A stretch of 37,911 nucleotides of DNA from positions 1 to 37,911 of the forward strand of contig JADIMK010000007.1 in assembly GCA_017694785.1 (NCBI GenBank), read 5' to 3'. How positions within the stretch are numbered: the first letter of the stretch is position 1; each line of letters starts with the position of its first letter. Of the stretch, positions 1-9,333 are shown in pieces. The position numbers were made by a program, and so were the translations under genes. Under the pieces are notes generated by a model. The model was not told where the DNA came from, did no database searches, and saw nothing but the letters and a program-made list of their open reading frames with translations. The stretch is from Candidatus Cryptobacteroides intestinigallinarum. Its GTDB lineage: Bacteria; Bacteroidota; Bacteroidia; Bacteroidales; UBA932.

Positions 1-824
1 CCGTCTCAAGAAGCTTCAGGACGGGAAGCGAATTGATAACAGACGCCCTTGCCGATGAGGTAGCTGCAGAAGCCCTTTCCGGGATTGACGAAAGGTTTGA
101 CGCGAGACGTCCGAAAGGAGGCCGGATGCCTGTGGTGATGGGGGCCGGAGCATCCGGGATACTTCTCCACGAGGCCATGGGACATGCCTTTGAAGCAGAT
201 TTCAACCGTAAGGGTCAGTCAATCTTCTCCGACAGAATGGGCCAGAAGATATGCAGCAGCGAAATCAGCATTGTCGACGACGGCACCATACCAGGCAACA
301 GAGGGGCATGCAACTTCGATGACGAAGGCATTCCCGGGCAGAAGACCTCGATGGTCAGGGACGGAATCCTTGAATCTTATCTCCACGACAGGATCAGCGC
401 ACGATGGTACGGCACAGCCCCTACCGGCAACGGCAGGAGGGAATCCTTCAGATTCAATCCTATTCCGAGGATGAGGGCAACATATATGGAAAACGGTACA
501 GCATCCAAGGATGATATCATAGCCTCCGTAAAGAAAGGAATATATGTAGATGAATTCTCCAACGGCCAGGTGAAGATAGGAGAAGGAGACTTCACCTTCT
601 ATGTCAAGAGCGGGAGACTCATAGAAAACGGGAGACTGACAGCTCCTGTAAAGGACATAAACATCATTGGGAACGGCCCGGAAGCACTTGCAGACATTGT
701 GGCAGTCGGGAATGACCTTAAGATCGACAACGGCACATGGACGTGCGGCAAGGACCAGAATGTCCCTGTAAGCTGCGGCATCCCTACGGTACTGGTAAAG
801 AAACTTACCGTAGGCGGAGAATAG
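1..824 (+). CDS. tldD: TldD metalloprotease, C-terminal part (5' truncated by window edge)
   Basis: TldD is the catalytic subunit of the TldD/TldE zinc protease, which degrades unfolded peptides and in some bacteria matures peptide antibiotics. The reading frame is open to base 3, so the gene starts outside the window and any internal TTG near base 33 is not the start. The zinc motif HEAMGH (HExxxH) is encoded near bases 169-186. The C-terminus has the family's GNGPEAL, VGNDL, CGKDQNVPV and CGIPTVL blocks. The tldE homologue starts 29 bp downstream, as expected for an obligate heterodimer. About 274 residues are visible; full-length members have about 480-540. The assignment is firm, but the N-terminal half cannot be judged. 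Confidence 0.93.
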   Translation, partial: VSRSFRTGSELITDALADEVAAEALSGIDERFDARRPKGGRMPVVMGAGASGILLHEAMGHAFEADFNRKGQSIFSDRMGQKICSSEISIVDDGTIPGNRGACNFDDEGIPGQKTSMVRDGILESYLHDRISARWYGTAPTGNGRRESFRFNPIPRMRATYMENGTASKDDIIASVKKGIYVDEFSNGQVKIGEGDFTFYVKSGRLIENGRLTAPVKDINIIGNGPEALADIVAVGNDLKIDNGTWTCGKDQNVPVSCGIPTVLVKKLTVGGE

Positions 825-853
825 AAATCAATTGGACTGACAGCAGAATAAGA

Positions 854-2275
854 ATGGAAATGGAGCAGGACAAAACAGAAGGAAAGTCATTTGACGGAAT
901 CATAACGGACAGGGAAAAGGAGGCGGCACGGCTTTGCATAGATACGGCTCTCGCCCACGGAGCATCGCAGATAAGGGTATCTCTGAACAAGAGCATCCTC
1001 GACAGTTTCTCCGTACTCAACGGAGAACTGGACAAGGTGATGCACTCTGCCGACAGATCTGTCTACCTCTATATATTTGCCGAAGGCAGATACGGAACTT
1101 TTTCCACCAACATGCTTGAAGAAGCCGGCATCAGGGACTTTGTGGCCAGGGCGACGCAGACAACAAAGCTCCTTGCAGAAGACCGGTTCAGGAAACTTCC
1201 TGACCCCGGCAGGACGGCAAAGGATGCCCTCACCGGCAAGGAAGCAGGCTTGTACGACACTTCATACCATGAAGTGAAGCCATCAGAACGTCTGGACAAG
1301 GCTCTTTCCGGAGCCATATACAGTCAAAATCCGAAGGAAACGGTCATTTCAGAAGAATGTGAATACTCCGACTCCATAGACGACAACTGGACAATAGACT
1401 CCCAGGGATTTGAAGGCCGCCACATAGAGACATCATTTGCATATTGCTCTGAAATGACAGTAACAGGCAAGGACGGCAGAAAATATTCCGGCTACTGGTG
1501 GGACTCATCACCTTTCATCGCTGATCTGCAGATAGACGGATGCTCCAGTGTAGCTCTGAAAAAAGCCCTTGCCAATGCCGGGCCTCGGCGCATCAGAAGC
1601 GGCAAATACAACATGGTGGTGGACAGGAGCGTAAGCTCCAGGCTGGTCTCCCCCATATTCTCTGCGATCAATGGCTCTGCCCTGCAGCAGAACAATTCCT
1701 TCCTCAGGGACAGTCTGGGCAAGAAAATATTTCCGGACAGCCTCACGATAATGGACCTTGCGAGGACCTGCGGACGGCCGGGCAGCAGACTGTACGACAC
1801 CGAAGGCGTGGCTACAGCCGATGCTCCTGTAATCCTTGACGGCACAGTAAAGGAATATTTCATCAACACCTACATGGCAGGGAAAATGGGGATGACACCG
1901 ACGGTTGAAGGTATTTCCAGGCCAGTACTTATGCCGTTCATTTCCGGGAAGACAGAATGCGGTCAAGGAAGAAGTTTGCAATCAGACAAAAAAGAAATAT
2001 CTTTGCAGGATGTCCTTTCCCTATGTGGGAACGGGATATATGTGTGTGGCTTCAACGGAGGCAACTGCAATCCTGTGACTGGAGATTTCTCCTACGGGAT
2101 AGAAGGATTTTCCTTCCGTGACGGCAAGGCTGCTGGTCCGGTGAGGGAAATGCTTGTCACCGGCAATATGATCAGCCTGTGGAACAATCTCATTGCTGCA
2201 GGAAGCGATGCCCGCAGATGTACCAGATGGCAGATTCCGACTCTTGCTTTTGAAGGGGTTGACTTCAGCGCCTAG
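854..2275 (+). CDS. tldE: TldE/PmbA, non-catalytic partner of TldD
   Basis: This is a 473-residue PmbA/TldE family protein, the regulatory partner of the TldD protease. It belongs to the same fold family as TldD but lacks HExxxH, as is normal for TldE. Near the C-terminus it has the conserved NPVTGDFSYGIEGF block, with MLVTGNMISLWNNL and the final IPTLAFEGVDFS beyond it. I chose the ATG at 854 because it lies just after the tldD stop (824). An upstream in-frame start at 737 would overlap tldD by about 90 bp and has no family similarity. A second ATG at 860 is also possible. The tldD-tldE order and short gap point to one transcript. Confidence 0.9.
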   Translation: MEMEQDKTEGKSFDGIITDREKEAARLCIDTALAHGASQIRVSLNKSILDSFSVLNGELDKVMHSADRSVYLYIFAEGRYGTFSTNMLEEAGIRDFVARATQTTKLLAEDRFRKLPDPGRTAKDALTGKEAGLYDTSYHEVKPSERLDKALSGAIYSQNPKETVISEECEYSDSIDDNWTIDSQGFEGRHIETSFAYCSEMTVTGKDGRKYSGYWWDSSPFIADLQIDGCSSVALKKALANAGPRRIRSGKYNMVVDRSVSSRLVSPIFSAINGSALQQNNSFLRDSLGKKIFPDSLTIMDLARTCGRPGSRLYDTEGVATADAPVILDGTVKEYFINTYMAGKMGMTPTVEGISRPVLMPFISGKTECGQGRSLQSDKKEISLQDVLSLCGNGIYVCGFNGGNCNPVTGDFSYGIEGFSFRDGKAAGPVREMLVTGNMISLWNNLIAAGSDARRCTRWQIPTLAFEGVDFSA

Positions 2276-2396
2276 ACTGCCGGTCCGGCATGGACAACAC
2301 CATGTAGAAAGGACAGCCGCCAGGAATGCGGCAATGTGGGCCCCCAGAAGCTGCACAGATGTATTGATGATAATTTTTTGAATTAAAACAGACACG

Positions 2397-3071
2397 ATGA
2401 AAATCGAAGACAACAAGGTTGTGGAGCTCTGCTATGAGCTTGAAGTTGACGGCGAGATCGTCGACAGGACCACAAAGGAAAGACCTCTTGACTATATCCA
2501 CGGCACAAGGTCGCTGCTGGACAAGTTCGAAGAAAATATCGCAGGTCTTGAGCCTGGGAGCACTTTTGAGTTTACCCTTGCGCCTGACCAGGCCTACGGA
2601 GAGATCGATCCGGACAGGATCATCGACCTTCCTATGCAGGCATTCGAAGTGAACGGAGAAGTACAGAAGAACCTCCTTGTACCGGGTGCAACCATACCTA
2701 TGCTCAACGGACGCGGAAATGTCGTCCCGGGAAAAGTCCTGGAAGTGAACGAGACTACCGTGAAGATGGACCTCAATTCCCCTATGGCAGGCAAGACACT
2801 CAACTTCAAGGGAGAGATACTGACAGTCAGGGATGCGACCGAAAAGGAACTTAAGGAAGGTCTCCACGGGGAATATGTCCACTCATGCTGCTGCGGAGGC
2901 CATGATGAAGGCCACGGATGCCACGGCGGGAGCTGCCATGAAGGCGGCTGCCACGGAGAGGGTCATAATGACGGAGGATGCTGCGGTGGTCACGGAGACC
3001 ATGAGGGCGGATGCTGCGGAGAGGGTCACGGACATCACGACGGCGGATGCTGCGGCAAATGTGACGAATAA
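2397..3071 (+). CDS. slyD: SlyD-like FKBP peptidyl-prolyl isomerase with Cys/His-rich metal-binding tail
   Basis: SlyD is a cytoplasmic peptidyl-prolyl cis/trans isomerase and chaperone that also binds nickel. Residues about 1-160 are the FKBP domain with the inserted chaperone flap: YELEVDGEIVD at the start, then YIHGTRSLLDKFEENIAGL, PDQAYGEIDP and VVPGKVLEVN. Residues about 161-224 form a tail of glycine, histidine and cysteine with 13 Cys and 12 His in 64 residues, many as CC pairs. In Escherichia coli the tail binds Ni(II) and helps hydrogenase maturation. No hydrogenase or urease gene is in the window, so metal storage or buffering is an inference. The gene lies 121 bp after tldE and 11 bp before a permease gene. 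Confidence 0.93.
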   Translation: MKIEDNKVVELCYELEVDGEIVDRTTKERPLDYIHGTRSLLDKFEENIAGLEPGSTFEFTLAPDQAYGEIDPDRIIDLPMQAFEVNGEVQKNLLVPGATIPMLNGRGNVVPGKVLEVNETTVKMDLNSPMAGKTLNFKGEILTVRDATEKELKEGLHGEYVHSCCCGGHDEGHGCHGGSCHEGGCHGEGHNDGGCCGGHGDHEGGCCGEGHGHHDGGCCGKCDE

Positions 3072-3082
3072 CAGGAGCAGTC

Positions 3083-4021
3083 ATGTGGCTTGCACTGGCA
3101 TTCGTCTCAGCAGCCCTGCTAGGACTGTATGATACATCGAAGAAATCAGCACTGAAGGACAACGCTGTCCTGCCGGTGCTGTTTTTCAATACGCTTTTCT
3201 CTACCCTGATATTCTCACCGTTCATCATAGACGGGATCGCAGGCACCGGATGGTTTGCAGGTACGCCGCTTGACAGTGCCCCATACGCAGGTCATCCTGA
3301 GACATCAGGCTCGTCACAAGGGACGCTTCTGCATGCGCATATCCTTATCATAATCAAGTCGTTCATAGTACTTGCTTCCTGGATTTTCGGATATTTCGGC
3401 ATGAAGCATCTCCCGATCACCATAGTAGGTCCTATAAACGCCACACGTCCCGTTCTTGTACTGGTCGGTGCCATGCTTTTCTTCGGTGAAAGACTCAACG
3501 GATTCCAGTGGACAGGTGTGCTGCTCTCGATGGCTTCTCTCTACCTCCTGAGCATTTCAAGCCGGAAGGAACAGGTGGATTTCGTCCACAACCGATGGAT
3601 CTGGTTCGTCGCCATAGCCGCGGTAATAGGTGCTGTCAGTGGACTTTACGACAAATACATAATGCGCGAACTCAGCCCGATGTTCGTGCAGAGCTGGTAC
3701 AACCTCTACCAGATGGTGACCATGGCGATCATCTGCGCCATTCTCTGGTATCCGAACAGGAAACATACCACACGTTTCCACTGGAGCTGGGCGATCCCTT
3801 TCATATCCATTTTCCTTTCGGCTGCGGACTTCGCCTACTTTTCGGCCCTCAACCAGCCGGATTCCATGATTTCCGTAGTTTCACTGATCCGGAGAGGCTC
3901 GGTGATCGTTTCCTTTGCATGCGGAGTCATACTCTTCAGGGAACGTAACCTCAAGGCAAAGGCCCTTGACCTGCTGCTTATCATCATAGGTATGATATTC
4001 ATCTATTTCGGATCAAGATAA
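3083..4021 (+). CDS. DMT/EamA-type inner-membrane permease
   Basis: This 312-residue, very hydrophobic protein has about ten predicted membrane helices arranged as two similar halves, the plan of the drug/metabolite transporter (EamA) superfamily. The first half runs from MWLALAFVSAALLGLYDTSK and includes a segment ending GPINATRPVLVLVGAMLFFGE. The second half starts near WIWFVAIAAVIGAVSGLYDK, has VSLIRRGSVIVSFACGVILFRE and ends in a helix with LLLIIIGMIFIYFG. The RxxLVLVGAMLFFGE and RGSVIVSFACGVILFRE pair is the usual repeated EamA signature. Its substrate cannot be told from sequence. It starts 11 bp after slyD and is followed after 24 bp by a glycosyltransferase gene, so the genes are probably co-transcribed. 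Confidence 0.85.
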   Translation: MWLALAFVSAALLGLYDTSKKSALKDNAVLPVLFFNTLFSTLIFSPFIIDGIAGTGWFAGTPLDSAPYAGHPETSGSSQGTLLHAHILIIIKSFIVLASWIFGYFGMKHLPITIVGPINATRPVLVLVGAMLFFGERLNGFQWTGVLLSMASLYLLSISSRKEQVDFVHNRWIWFVAIAAVIGAVSGLYDKYIMRELSPMFVQSWYNLYQMVTMAIICAILWYPNRKHTTRFHWSWAIPFISIFLSAADFAYFSALNQPDSMISVVSLIRRGSVIVSFACGVILFRERNLKAKALDLLLIIIGMIFIYFGSR

Positions 4022-4045
4022 CCATATAATCAACCACTTGCAGAC

Positions 4046-5197
4046 ATGGCAGAAGAATCCCAGAAACTTATAGTAGCGCGGACAGCAGTCGTGATCCTCA
4101 ACTGGAACGGACGGAGCTTCCTTGAAAGGTTTCTTCCGGGCCTGCTCGCATCAATCCACAGTCCGGAAGACGAGGTCATAGTAGCAGACAACGCCTCTAC
4201 AGACGGCTCCATGGAGATGATGGCAGAAAGATTCCCTCAGGTGAGGACAATGGTCTTCAGCCGTAACTTCGGCTTCACCGGTGGCTACAACATGGCCTTT
4301 GAAAGGATCAGCTGCAGGTATTTCCTTCTGCTCAACTCCGACATCGAGGTGCCTGACAACTGGCTCGGGCCTCTTGTAAGATGGATGGATACACATCCGG
4401 ACTGCGGCATCTGTGCCCCGAAACTGCACTCATGGCAGGAAAAGGACATGTTTGAATATGCCGGTGCTGCAGGAGGCTATATCGACAGTCTGGGCTATCC
4501 GTTCTGCCGTGGAAGGGTCATGAAGAAGCTTGAAAGGGACACCGGCCAGTATGACACCCCGGCTGATGTATTCTGGGTCACCGGAGCCTGCCTGATGACT
4601 CGCTCAAGCTTATGGAAACAGCTTGGAGGTCTTGACGCGAGATTCTTCGCCCACATGGAGGAAATAGACTTCTGCTGGAGGGCTCAGCTGGCCGGATATA
4701 AGGTGACAGTAGTTCCCGAATCGACCGTATGGCATATCGGAGGAGGCACTCTTCCGCAGAATTCCCCGTGGAAGCTCTACCTGAACTTCCGCAATAACCT
4801 TCTCATGCTGGACAACAACCTTGCTGCCACATATTATGCAGAGCTATGCAGAAAAGATAGGACAGCCCTTCCGGAGTCCGGCAAGCTGTCTCAGCAGGAC
4901 GGCCGCCCGCTGATGAAGATCCATAGACAGGCCCGCAGGAAAGCTGCCCGGCTCATATTCTTCAGGATGATCCTCGACGGATGCTCCGCAGCTGTGTATC
5001 TTGTGACATTCAGGTGGAAATATTTCATGTCCGTAGTCAAGGCCCACAGGGACTTCCGGAAGCTACGCACAGAAAAGCCGAATACCGGGGAAGACATGAC
5101 ACATGCACTCACGGCACTGCCTCATGTAAGGGGAATATACCGGGGATGGATGATCCCGCGTGCAATCCTGGGAATAAGTATCGGAGGCAAAGAATAA
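4046..5197 (+). CDS. Family 2 glycosyltransferase (rhamnosyltransferase-like)
   Basis: This 383-residue GT-A fold glycosyltransferase of family GT2 probably adds a sugar to a cell-surface glycan on the inner face of the membrane. Residues 14-25 (AVVILNWNGRSF) and ADNASTDGS near 47-55 bind the nucleotide sugar. LLNSDIE (95-101) carries the metal-binding Asp. HMEEIDFCWRAQLAGYKV (203-220) supplies the catalytic-base region typical of dTDP-rhamnose-type enzymes. A hydrophobic stretch near residues 298-327 may associate with the membrane. No polysaccharide cluster surrounds it, so the acceptor and donor are unknown. It lies 24 bp after the permease gene and 19 bp before the ABC-F gene. Confidence 0.85.
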   Translation: MAEESQKLIVARTAVVILNWNGRSFLERFLPGLLASIHSPEDEVIVADNASTDGSMEMMAERFPQVRTMVFSRNFGFTGGYNMAFERISCRYFLLLNSDIEVPDNWLGPLVRWMDTHPDCGICAPKLHSWQEKDMFEYAGAAGGYIDSLGYPFCRGRVMKKLERDTGQYDTPADVFWVTGACLMTRSSLWKQLGGLDARFFAHMEEIDFCWRAQLAGYKVTVVPESTVWHIGGGTLPQNSPWKLYLNFRNNLLMLDNNLAATYYAELCRKDRTALPESGKLSQQDGRPLMKIHRQARRKAARLIFFRMILDGCSAAVYLVTFRWKYFMSVVKAHRDFRKLRTEKPNTGEDMTHALTALPHVRGIYRGWMIPRAILGISIGGKE

Positions 5198-5216
5198 AAA
5201 TCAAAAATATCTGACA

Positions 5217-7088
5217 ATGCCAAGTTATCTGCAGATAGAGAACATCTCTAAGTCGTACGGACCGAAGGTCCTCTTCGACAAGATAGGATTCAACATAAAC
5301 GAAGGCGACAAGATCGCACTCATCGCTCCGAACGGCACAGGTAAGACTTCCCTTCTTAGGATCCTTGCCGGCAAGGACAAGTCCGATTCAGGAGGGAAAA
5401 TAATATTCCTCAAGGACATACGCATAGCTTTCCTTGAACAGGAATACGACCATGACCCTGAAAAAGGGATCTTCGACCAGATAATGGACCACAGCAAGGC
5501 ATTTACTGCCCACCTCGACCAGGAACACCTGTGGGAATACGAACGCCGCGTGAAGCAATACCTCACAAGCCTCAGGCTTCCTGACTTCAGCCAGAAGATG
5601 AAGGAGCTTTCCGGAGGAGAGATAAAGAGAGTAGCCATCGCGGAGATGCTTGCGGCAGAGGCTGATTTCCTGATAATGGACGAGCCTACCAACCATCTTG
5701 ACATAGATGCCATCGAGTTCCTGGAGAACTACCTCTCACGCTCACGCTGTACCCTTCTGATGGTGACCCACGACAGATACTTCCTCGACAAGGTCTGCAA
5801 CACCATCATGGAGCTCGACCACGGATCTCTGTACATCTACAGGGGGAACTATCAGAACTACCTGGAGAAGAGGTCCGAGAGGATCGCCAATTTCAATGCA
5901 GAGACAGACAAGGTACGCAATATCCTCAGACGTGAGCTCGAATGGATGCGAAGCACACCTCAGGCACGTACTGGCAAGGCCAGGTACAGGATAAACGCTT
6001 TCCACGACCTCAAGGAAAGGGCCGGACAGTCGATGGACTCAAAGCAGATATCCATGTCTGAGCTCCAGGGAAACACCAGGCTAGGCACCAAGATAATAGA
6101 CTGCAAGGATGTATCATTTTACTACGGGGACAAATGCTATCTCAGCCATTTCACATATAATTTCCAGCGATATGAGAAGGTCGGGATAGTCGGAAGGAAC
6201 GGAGCCGGGAAAAGCACATTCATCAATCTTCTCACCGGTGACTATACTCCTGACATGGTCTCGACAGACCCTGCTGCGGTCAAGCCGGGACAGGGCCTGC
6301 TGACAGGGGTCATCGAGCGTGGAGAATCCCTGAAGATCGGCTACTACAGGCAGAAAGGCATTACCTTCAATCCTCAGGATACCGTACTTGACATCGTCAA
6401 TGACACGAGGCTGCTGAACAGGTTCCTCTTCCCTCACGACATGCTCAACAACAGGATTGAGAAGCTCAGCGGAGGAGAAAAGAGAAGGCTCTACCTGCTT
6501 ACGGTCCTTATGCAGCAGCCCAACCTTCTGGTCATGGACGAACCTACCAACGACCTGGACATCGTCACCCTCAACATCCTTGAGGAATATCTGAAGGAAT
6601 TCAACGGGACACTGATAATAATCTCCCACGACAGGCATTTCCTGGACAGGCTTGTGGACCATCTCTTCGTTTTCTGCGGTGACGGCATCGTGAAGGACTT
6701 CATCGGAAGCTACAGCGAATACCGTGAATACATAAAGGACTACGAAGCCCGGCAGAAAGCGCAGGATAAAAAGGATAATGCGGCCAAGGCCGCTGAAAAG
6801 GCCCGCAGGACTGCAGACAAGGATACACCGACTTCCGGTGACACACGGACATCTTCAGACGGGAACCAGCCGAAGAAAAAGAACAAGCTCACCTACAAGG
6901 AGCAGAAAGAACTTGAACAGATAGAAAAGGATCTCCAGAGCCTCAATGAAGAGAAGGCAGCCCTCGAGAAGAGCCTCTCTGACGGTTCGCTTCCTTACGA
7001 TAAGCTGCAGAAGGCATCTGAAAGGATAGGAGAAATCCTTGCCTTGACAGAAGAAAAGGAAAACCGCTGGCTCGAGCTTTCCTGCTGA
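5217..7088 (+). CDS. ABC-F family ATPase (Uup/Ettan-like, soluble)
   Basis: ABC-F proteins have two ATPase domains and no membrane part; they act on the ribosome or, for Uup, also affect DNA stability. Domain 1 has Walker A APNGTGKT (37-44), signature LSGGE (131) and Walker B LIMDEPTNHLD (near 152). A charged linker follows. Domain 2 has Walker A GRNGAGKS, LSGGEKRR and LLVMDEPTNDLD. From about residue 515 a Lys/Glu/Ala-rich linker leads to a C-terminal helical coiled coil ending ENRWLELS, the arrangement of Uup. At 623 residues it fits that subfamily, though the exact ABC-F class is not proven. The next gene is convergent and begins 45 bp away. Confidence 0.9.
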   Translation: MPSYLQIENISKSYGPKVLFDKIGFNINEGDKIALIAPNGTGKTSLLRILAGKDKSDSGGKIIFLKDIRIAFLEQEYDHDPEKGIFDQIMDHSKAFTAHLDQEHLWEYERRVKQYLTSLRLPDFSQKMKELSGGEIKRVAIAEMLAAEADFLIMDEPTNHLDIDAIEFLENYLSRSRCTLLMVTHDRYFLDKVCNTIMELDHGSLYIYRGNYQNYLEKRSERIANFNAETDKVRNILRRELEWMRSTPQARTGKARYRINAFHDLKERAGQSMDSKQISMSELQGNTRLGTKIIDCKDVSFYYGDKCYLSHFTYNFQRYEKVGIVGRNGAGKSTFINLLTGDYTPDMVSTDPAAVKPGQGLLTGVIERGESLKIGYYRQKGITFNPQDTVLDIVNDTRLLNRFLFPHDMLNNRIEKLSGGEKRRLYLLTVLMQQPNLLVMDEPTNDLDIVTLNILEEYLKEFNGTLIIISHDRHFLDRLVDHLFVFCGDGIVKDFIGSYSEYREYIKDYEARQKAQDKKDNAAKAAEKARRTADKDTPTSGDTRTSSDGNQPKKKNKLTYKEQKELEQIEKDLQSLNEEKAALEKSLSDGSLPYDKLQKASERIGEILALTEEKENRWLELSC

Positions 7089-7132
7089 GCCGGCGGTAAA
7101 TTAACCACTGCCGTGACAACGGATATACCGGG

Positions 7133-7885
7133 TTACCAGCGGATCTGGACAAATGCCCTTACACCGGAAGCATTGATCCGGCCTCCGTCAAAGGACACGG
7201 TCCCTTTTCCACCAAGACGACGGTACTCACAAGTTCCAAGCCTTGCCTCTACTCCGACTCCGATGGATCCGAACGTCAGGGAAGCACCTCCGACGAACAT
7301 TGACGCATAATTACCGGCAAATGTCCTGTCTACTATGATCATTGAAAATGTAGGAGCATATCTGGCATAAGCCTCTACAGTAAGCTGTTTACCCGGAGTA
7401 ATTGTCACAGACGGACCGACCTGAAGGCTGTATTCCATCTTATGGAGCTGAGTCTCAGACACTATCGGTACGAGACCCTTGTCTGTTGAATTAGACATGC
7501 CGAAACTTGCCGGGACAACAGAATAGTTTGAATAAGATACATCAAAGAATACCGCATCAAGACCTATTGTCACAAGACGGGCGATAGGCTTCTTATGGAA
7601 AGCATAAGTATGGCCTCTGGTAAGGGAAAAGCCATAATTGTTTCTGATTCCCTTTACATTGTCATTCACAATATCCCCGGCTTCATTCCAGACGCCTTCC
7701 AGATTGTTGAAATTGAAGTTTTCATCAGACAGACGGATCTTGTCTGACAGATAGGAAAAATTGAAGAATGATTTACGGACATACTTTTCAGATTTTTCTG
7801 AATCATCATCCCTGGCTATTGCTGATGATGAAAAAGCCGAGACACTGACGAGAAGCAATAAAGCAGCAAAAATTCTCCGGTTCAT
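7133..7885 (-). CDS. Exported beta-rich protein of unknown function
   Basis: I do not recognise this 250-residue protein. It starts with a clear signal peptide (MNRRIFAALLLLVSVSAFSS, probable cleavage near residue 24 after SAIA). The mature part has alternating hydrophobic and polar stretches and ends in an aromatic strand (AFVQIRW), as small outer-membrane beta barrels do. A segment near the middle, SLQVGPSVTITPGKQLTVEAYARYAP, resembles barrel strands joined by a turn. This suggests an outer-membrane porin-like or structural protein, as an inference only. It has its own candidate promoter (TATCTTTG on the minus strand at 7917-7924) and its 3' end faces the ABC-F gene. Confidence 0.72.
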   Translation of the reverse strand: MNRRIFAALLLLVSVSAFSSSAIARDDDSEKSEKYVRKSFFNFSYLSDKIRLSDENFNFNNLEGVWNEAGDIVNDNVKGIRNNYGFSLTRGHTYAFHKKPIARLVTIGLDAVFFDVSYSNYSVVPASFGMSNSTDKGLVPIVSETQLHKMEYSLQVGPSVTITPGKQLTVEAYARYAPTFSMIIVDRTFAGNYASMFVGGASLTFGSIGVGVEARLGTCEYRRLGGKGTVSFDGGRINASGVRAFVQIRW

Positions 7886-7916
7886 ATACTTTAGGTTAAA
7901 TAAGACTATTTCAAAT

Positions 7917-7924
7917 CAAAGATA
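7917..7924 (-). promoter_or_regulatory. Candidate -7 box for the exported protein gene
   Basis: On the minus strand this reads TATCTTTG, an exact match to the Bacteroidota -7 consensus TAnnTTTG. Transcription would start about 25 nt before the ATG at 7885. No convincing TTTG box is present at the right distance upstream. Confidence 0.45.
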
Positions 7925-7978
7925 TTCTACAAAGTAAACATTTATACGTGATATCGGCATCACATAAATACATGATAT

Positions 7979-9274
7979 TCATCTGGAGTGTTCCAATTTT
8001 CTCATTCTTGCCCACGGCATTACGCCGGCCGGAGCAAGACCCGCGGACAGAAGTTCCTTCATCTTGTCCATGTAGGGTGCGACATGAGAATAGAACTTGA
8101 AATATCCTTCACACAATGCATTGAGGCCTGTCTCTCCGGATTCGGTCCTGCTGAAGCGATGCTTCGGGCACTCCCCGTTGCACGCGAAAAGATACCTGCA
8201 TTTAAGACACTTGTAAGGCAGGCTGTTGCGCTTTGATATCCCGAAACGCACCTGCTGTCCGGACTCCATCATCGTCCTCAGGCTGTCCTCAGCCACATTG
8301 CCCAGCCTGTAGCCGCTATAAACGAAATGGTCACATGGATAGACATCCCCATTGTGTTCTATGATGGAATTTCCTCCGCATGTCTGGGCATATGCACATG
8401 TCCCGGGCATCACCCCGCACCAGCATGCCAAGGCAGCATCGAAGATATTGACGAAATACCGTCCGACATCAGAAAGCACCCAGCTGTCAAAGATATCTGT
8501 CAGGAACTTTCCGAAAGCCAGCGCGTCCACTGACCACGGGGCAATGGATGCCCCTTCCTCCTGGGGTGAAACGATATAAGGACGGGCTCCTTTGACAGGC
8601 TTGCCGTTTGCGCCGAGCGGATACTTGACATGCTCGACCACCGGCATGAACTGCATATATCGGCTTCCTATGGACTTGAGGAAAGAATACACTTCCAGTC
8701 CTCTTCCCTCGCTTGTCTTGTTGACCGTAGTCATCGTATTGAACTCTACATTGTTCCTGTAGAGCAGACTTATTCCTCTGAGGACCTTGTCGAATGTCGG
8801 AGCACCGCCCTTGTCCCTGCGGTAGCGGTCATGCAGATCTGCTGGCCCGTCTATGGAAATGCCCACGAGAAAGCCGTTGTCCCTGAAGAACGAAGCCCAG
8901 TTCTGGTCAATCAAGGTACCGTTTGTCTGTATTGTGTTGCGTATGGTCTTGTCCCCGGCGTATTTCTGCTCCAGAGCCACAGCCTTGCGGTAGAAATCAA
9001 GTCCCATGACAAGAGGTTCTCCCCCATGCCAGTTGAATGTAACTTCAGGCACATCGTTGGCCTGTATATATTCCCGTACACAGGTCTCCAGCATCTGAAG
9101 GCTCATCCTTGGCTCGACTCCGCCATAGATATCAGCCTTGTCCAGATAATAGCAGTAGCGGCAGTCAAGGTTGCAGAGTGACCCTGCCGGCTTGATCATG
9201 ACATTGAAAGCCACAGGACCGGCAATCCTCATGGCGTCCCCGAATGTCATTGTCTCGGAAAATCTCTTGTCCAT
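7979..9274 (-). CDS. Anaerobic sulfatase-maturating enzyme (radical SAM/SPASM)
   Basis: This 431-residue radical SAM enzyme belongs to the anSME family, which converts a Cys or Ser in sulfatases to formylglycine so that they can hydrolyse sulfate esters of host or algal glycans. The SAM cluster motif is C34-x3-C38-x2-C41 (CNLDCRYCYYLDK). WHGGEPLVMG and SIDGPADLHDRYR follow. The C-terminal SPASM part binds two more clusters through CWCGVMPGTC, YPCDHFV, CLKCRYLFAC and GECPKHRF, which are typical of anSME. I chose the ATG at 9274; longer starts run into the tmRNA gene. No sulfatase gene lies in the window, so the enzyme acts on partners encoded elsewhere. Its start lies 7 nt after the tract that ends the tmRNA terminator. 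Confidence 0.9.
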   Translation of the reverse strand: MDKRFSETMTFGDAMRIAGPVAFNVMIKPAGSLCNLDCRYCYYLDKADIYGGVEPRMSLQMLETCVREYIQANDVPEVTFNWHGGEPLVMGLDFYRKAVALEQKYAGDKTIRNTIQTNGTLIDQNWASFFRDNGFLVGISIDGPADLHDRYRRDKGGAPTFDKVLRGISLLYRNNVEFNTMTTVNKTSEGRGLEVYSFLKSIGSRYMQFMPVVEHVKYPLGANGKPVKGARPYIVSPQEEGASIAPWSVDALAFGKFLTDIFDSWVLSDVGRYFVNIFDAALACWCGVMPGTCAYAQTCGGNSIIEHNGDVYPCDHFVYSGYRLGNVAEDSLRTMMESGQQVRFGISKRNSLPYKCLKCRYLFACNGECPKHRFSRTESGETGLNALCEGYFKFYSHVAPYMDKMKELLSAGLAPAGVMPWARMRKLEHSR

Positions 9275-9280
9275 ACATGA

Positions 9281-9325
9281 AAACAAAAAAGTCCCGGAGT
9301 CCGGTGCAATACCGGAATTCGGGAC
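9281..9325 (-). terminator. Intrinsic terminator of tmRNA
   Basis: Read on the minus strand, GTCCCG and CGGGAC pair on the outside and CCGGT and ACCGG pair on the inside (9291-9325), followed by six T residues at 9285-9290. It sits just after the tmRNA 3' end and directly before the start codon of the sulfatase maturase. Confidence 0.88.
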
Positions 9326-9333
9326 ATCCAGAG

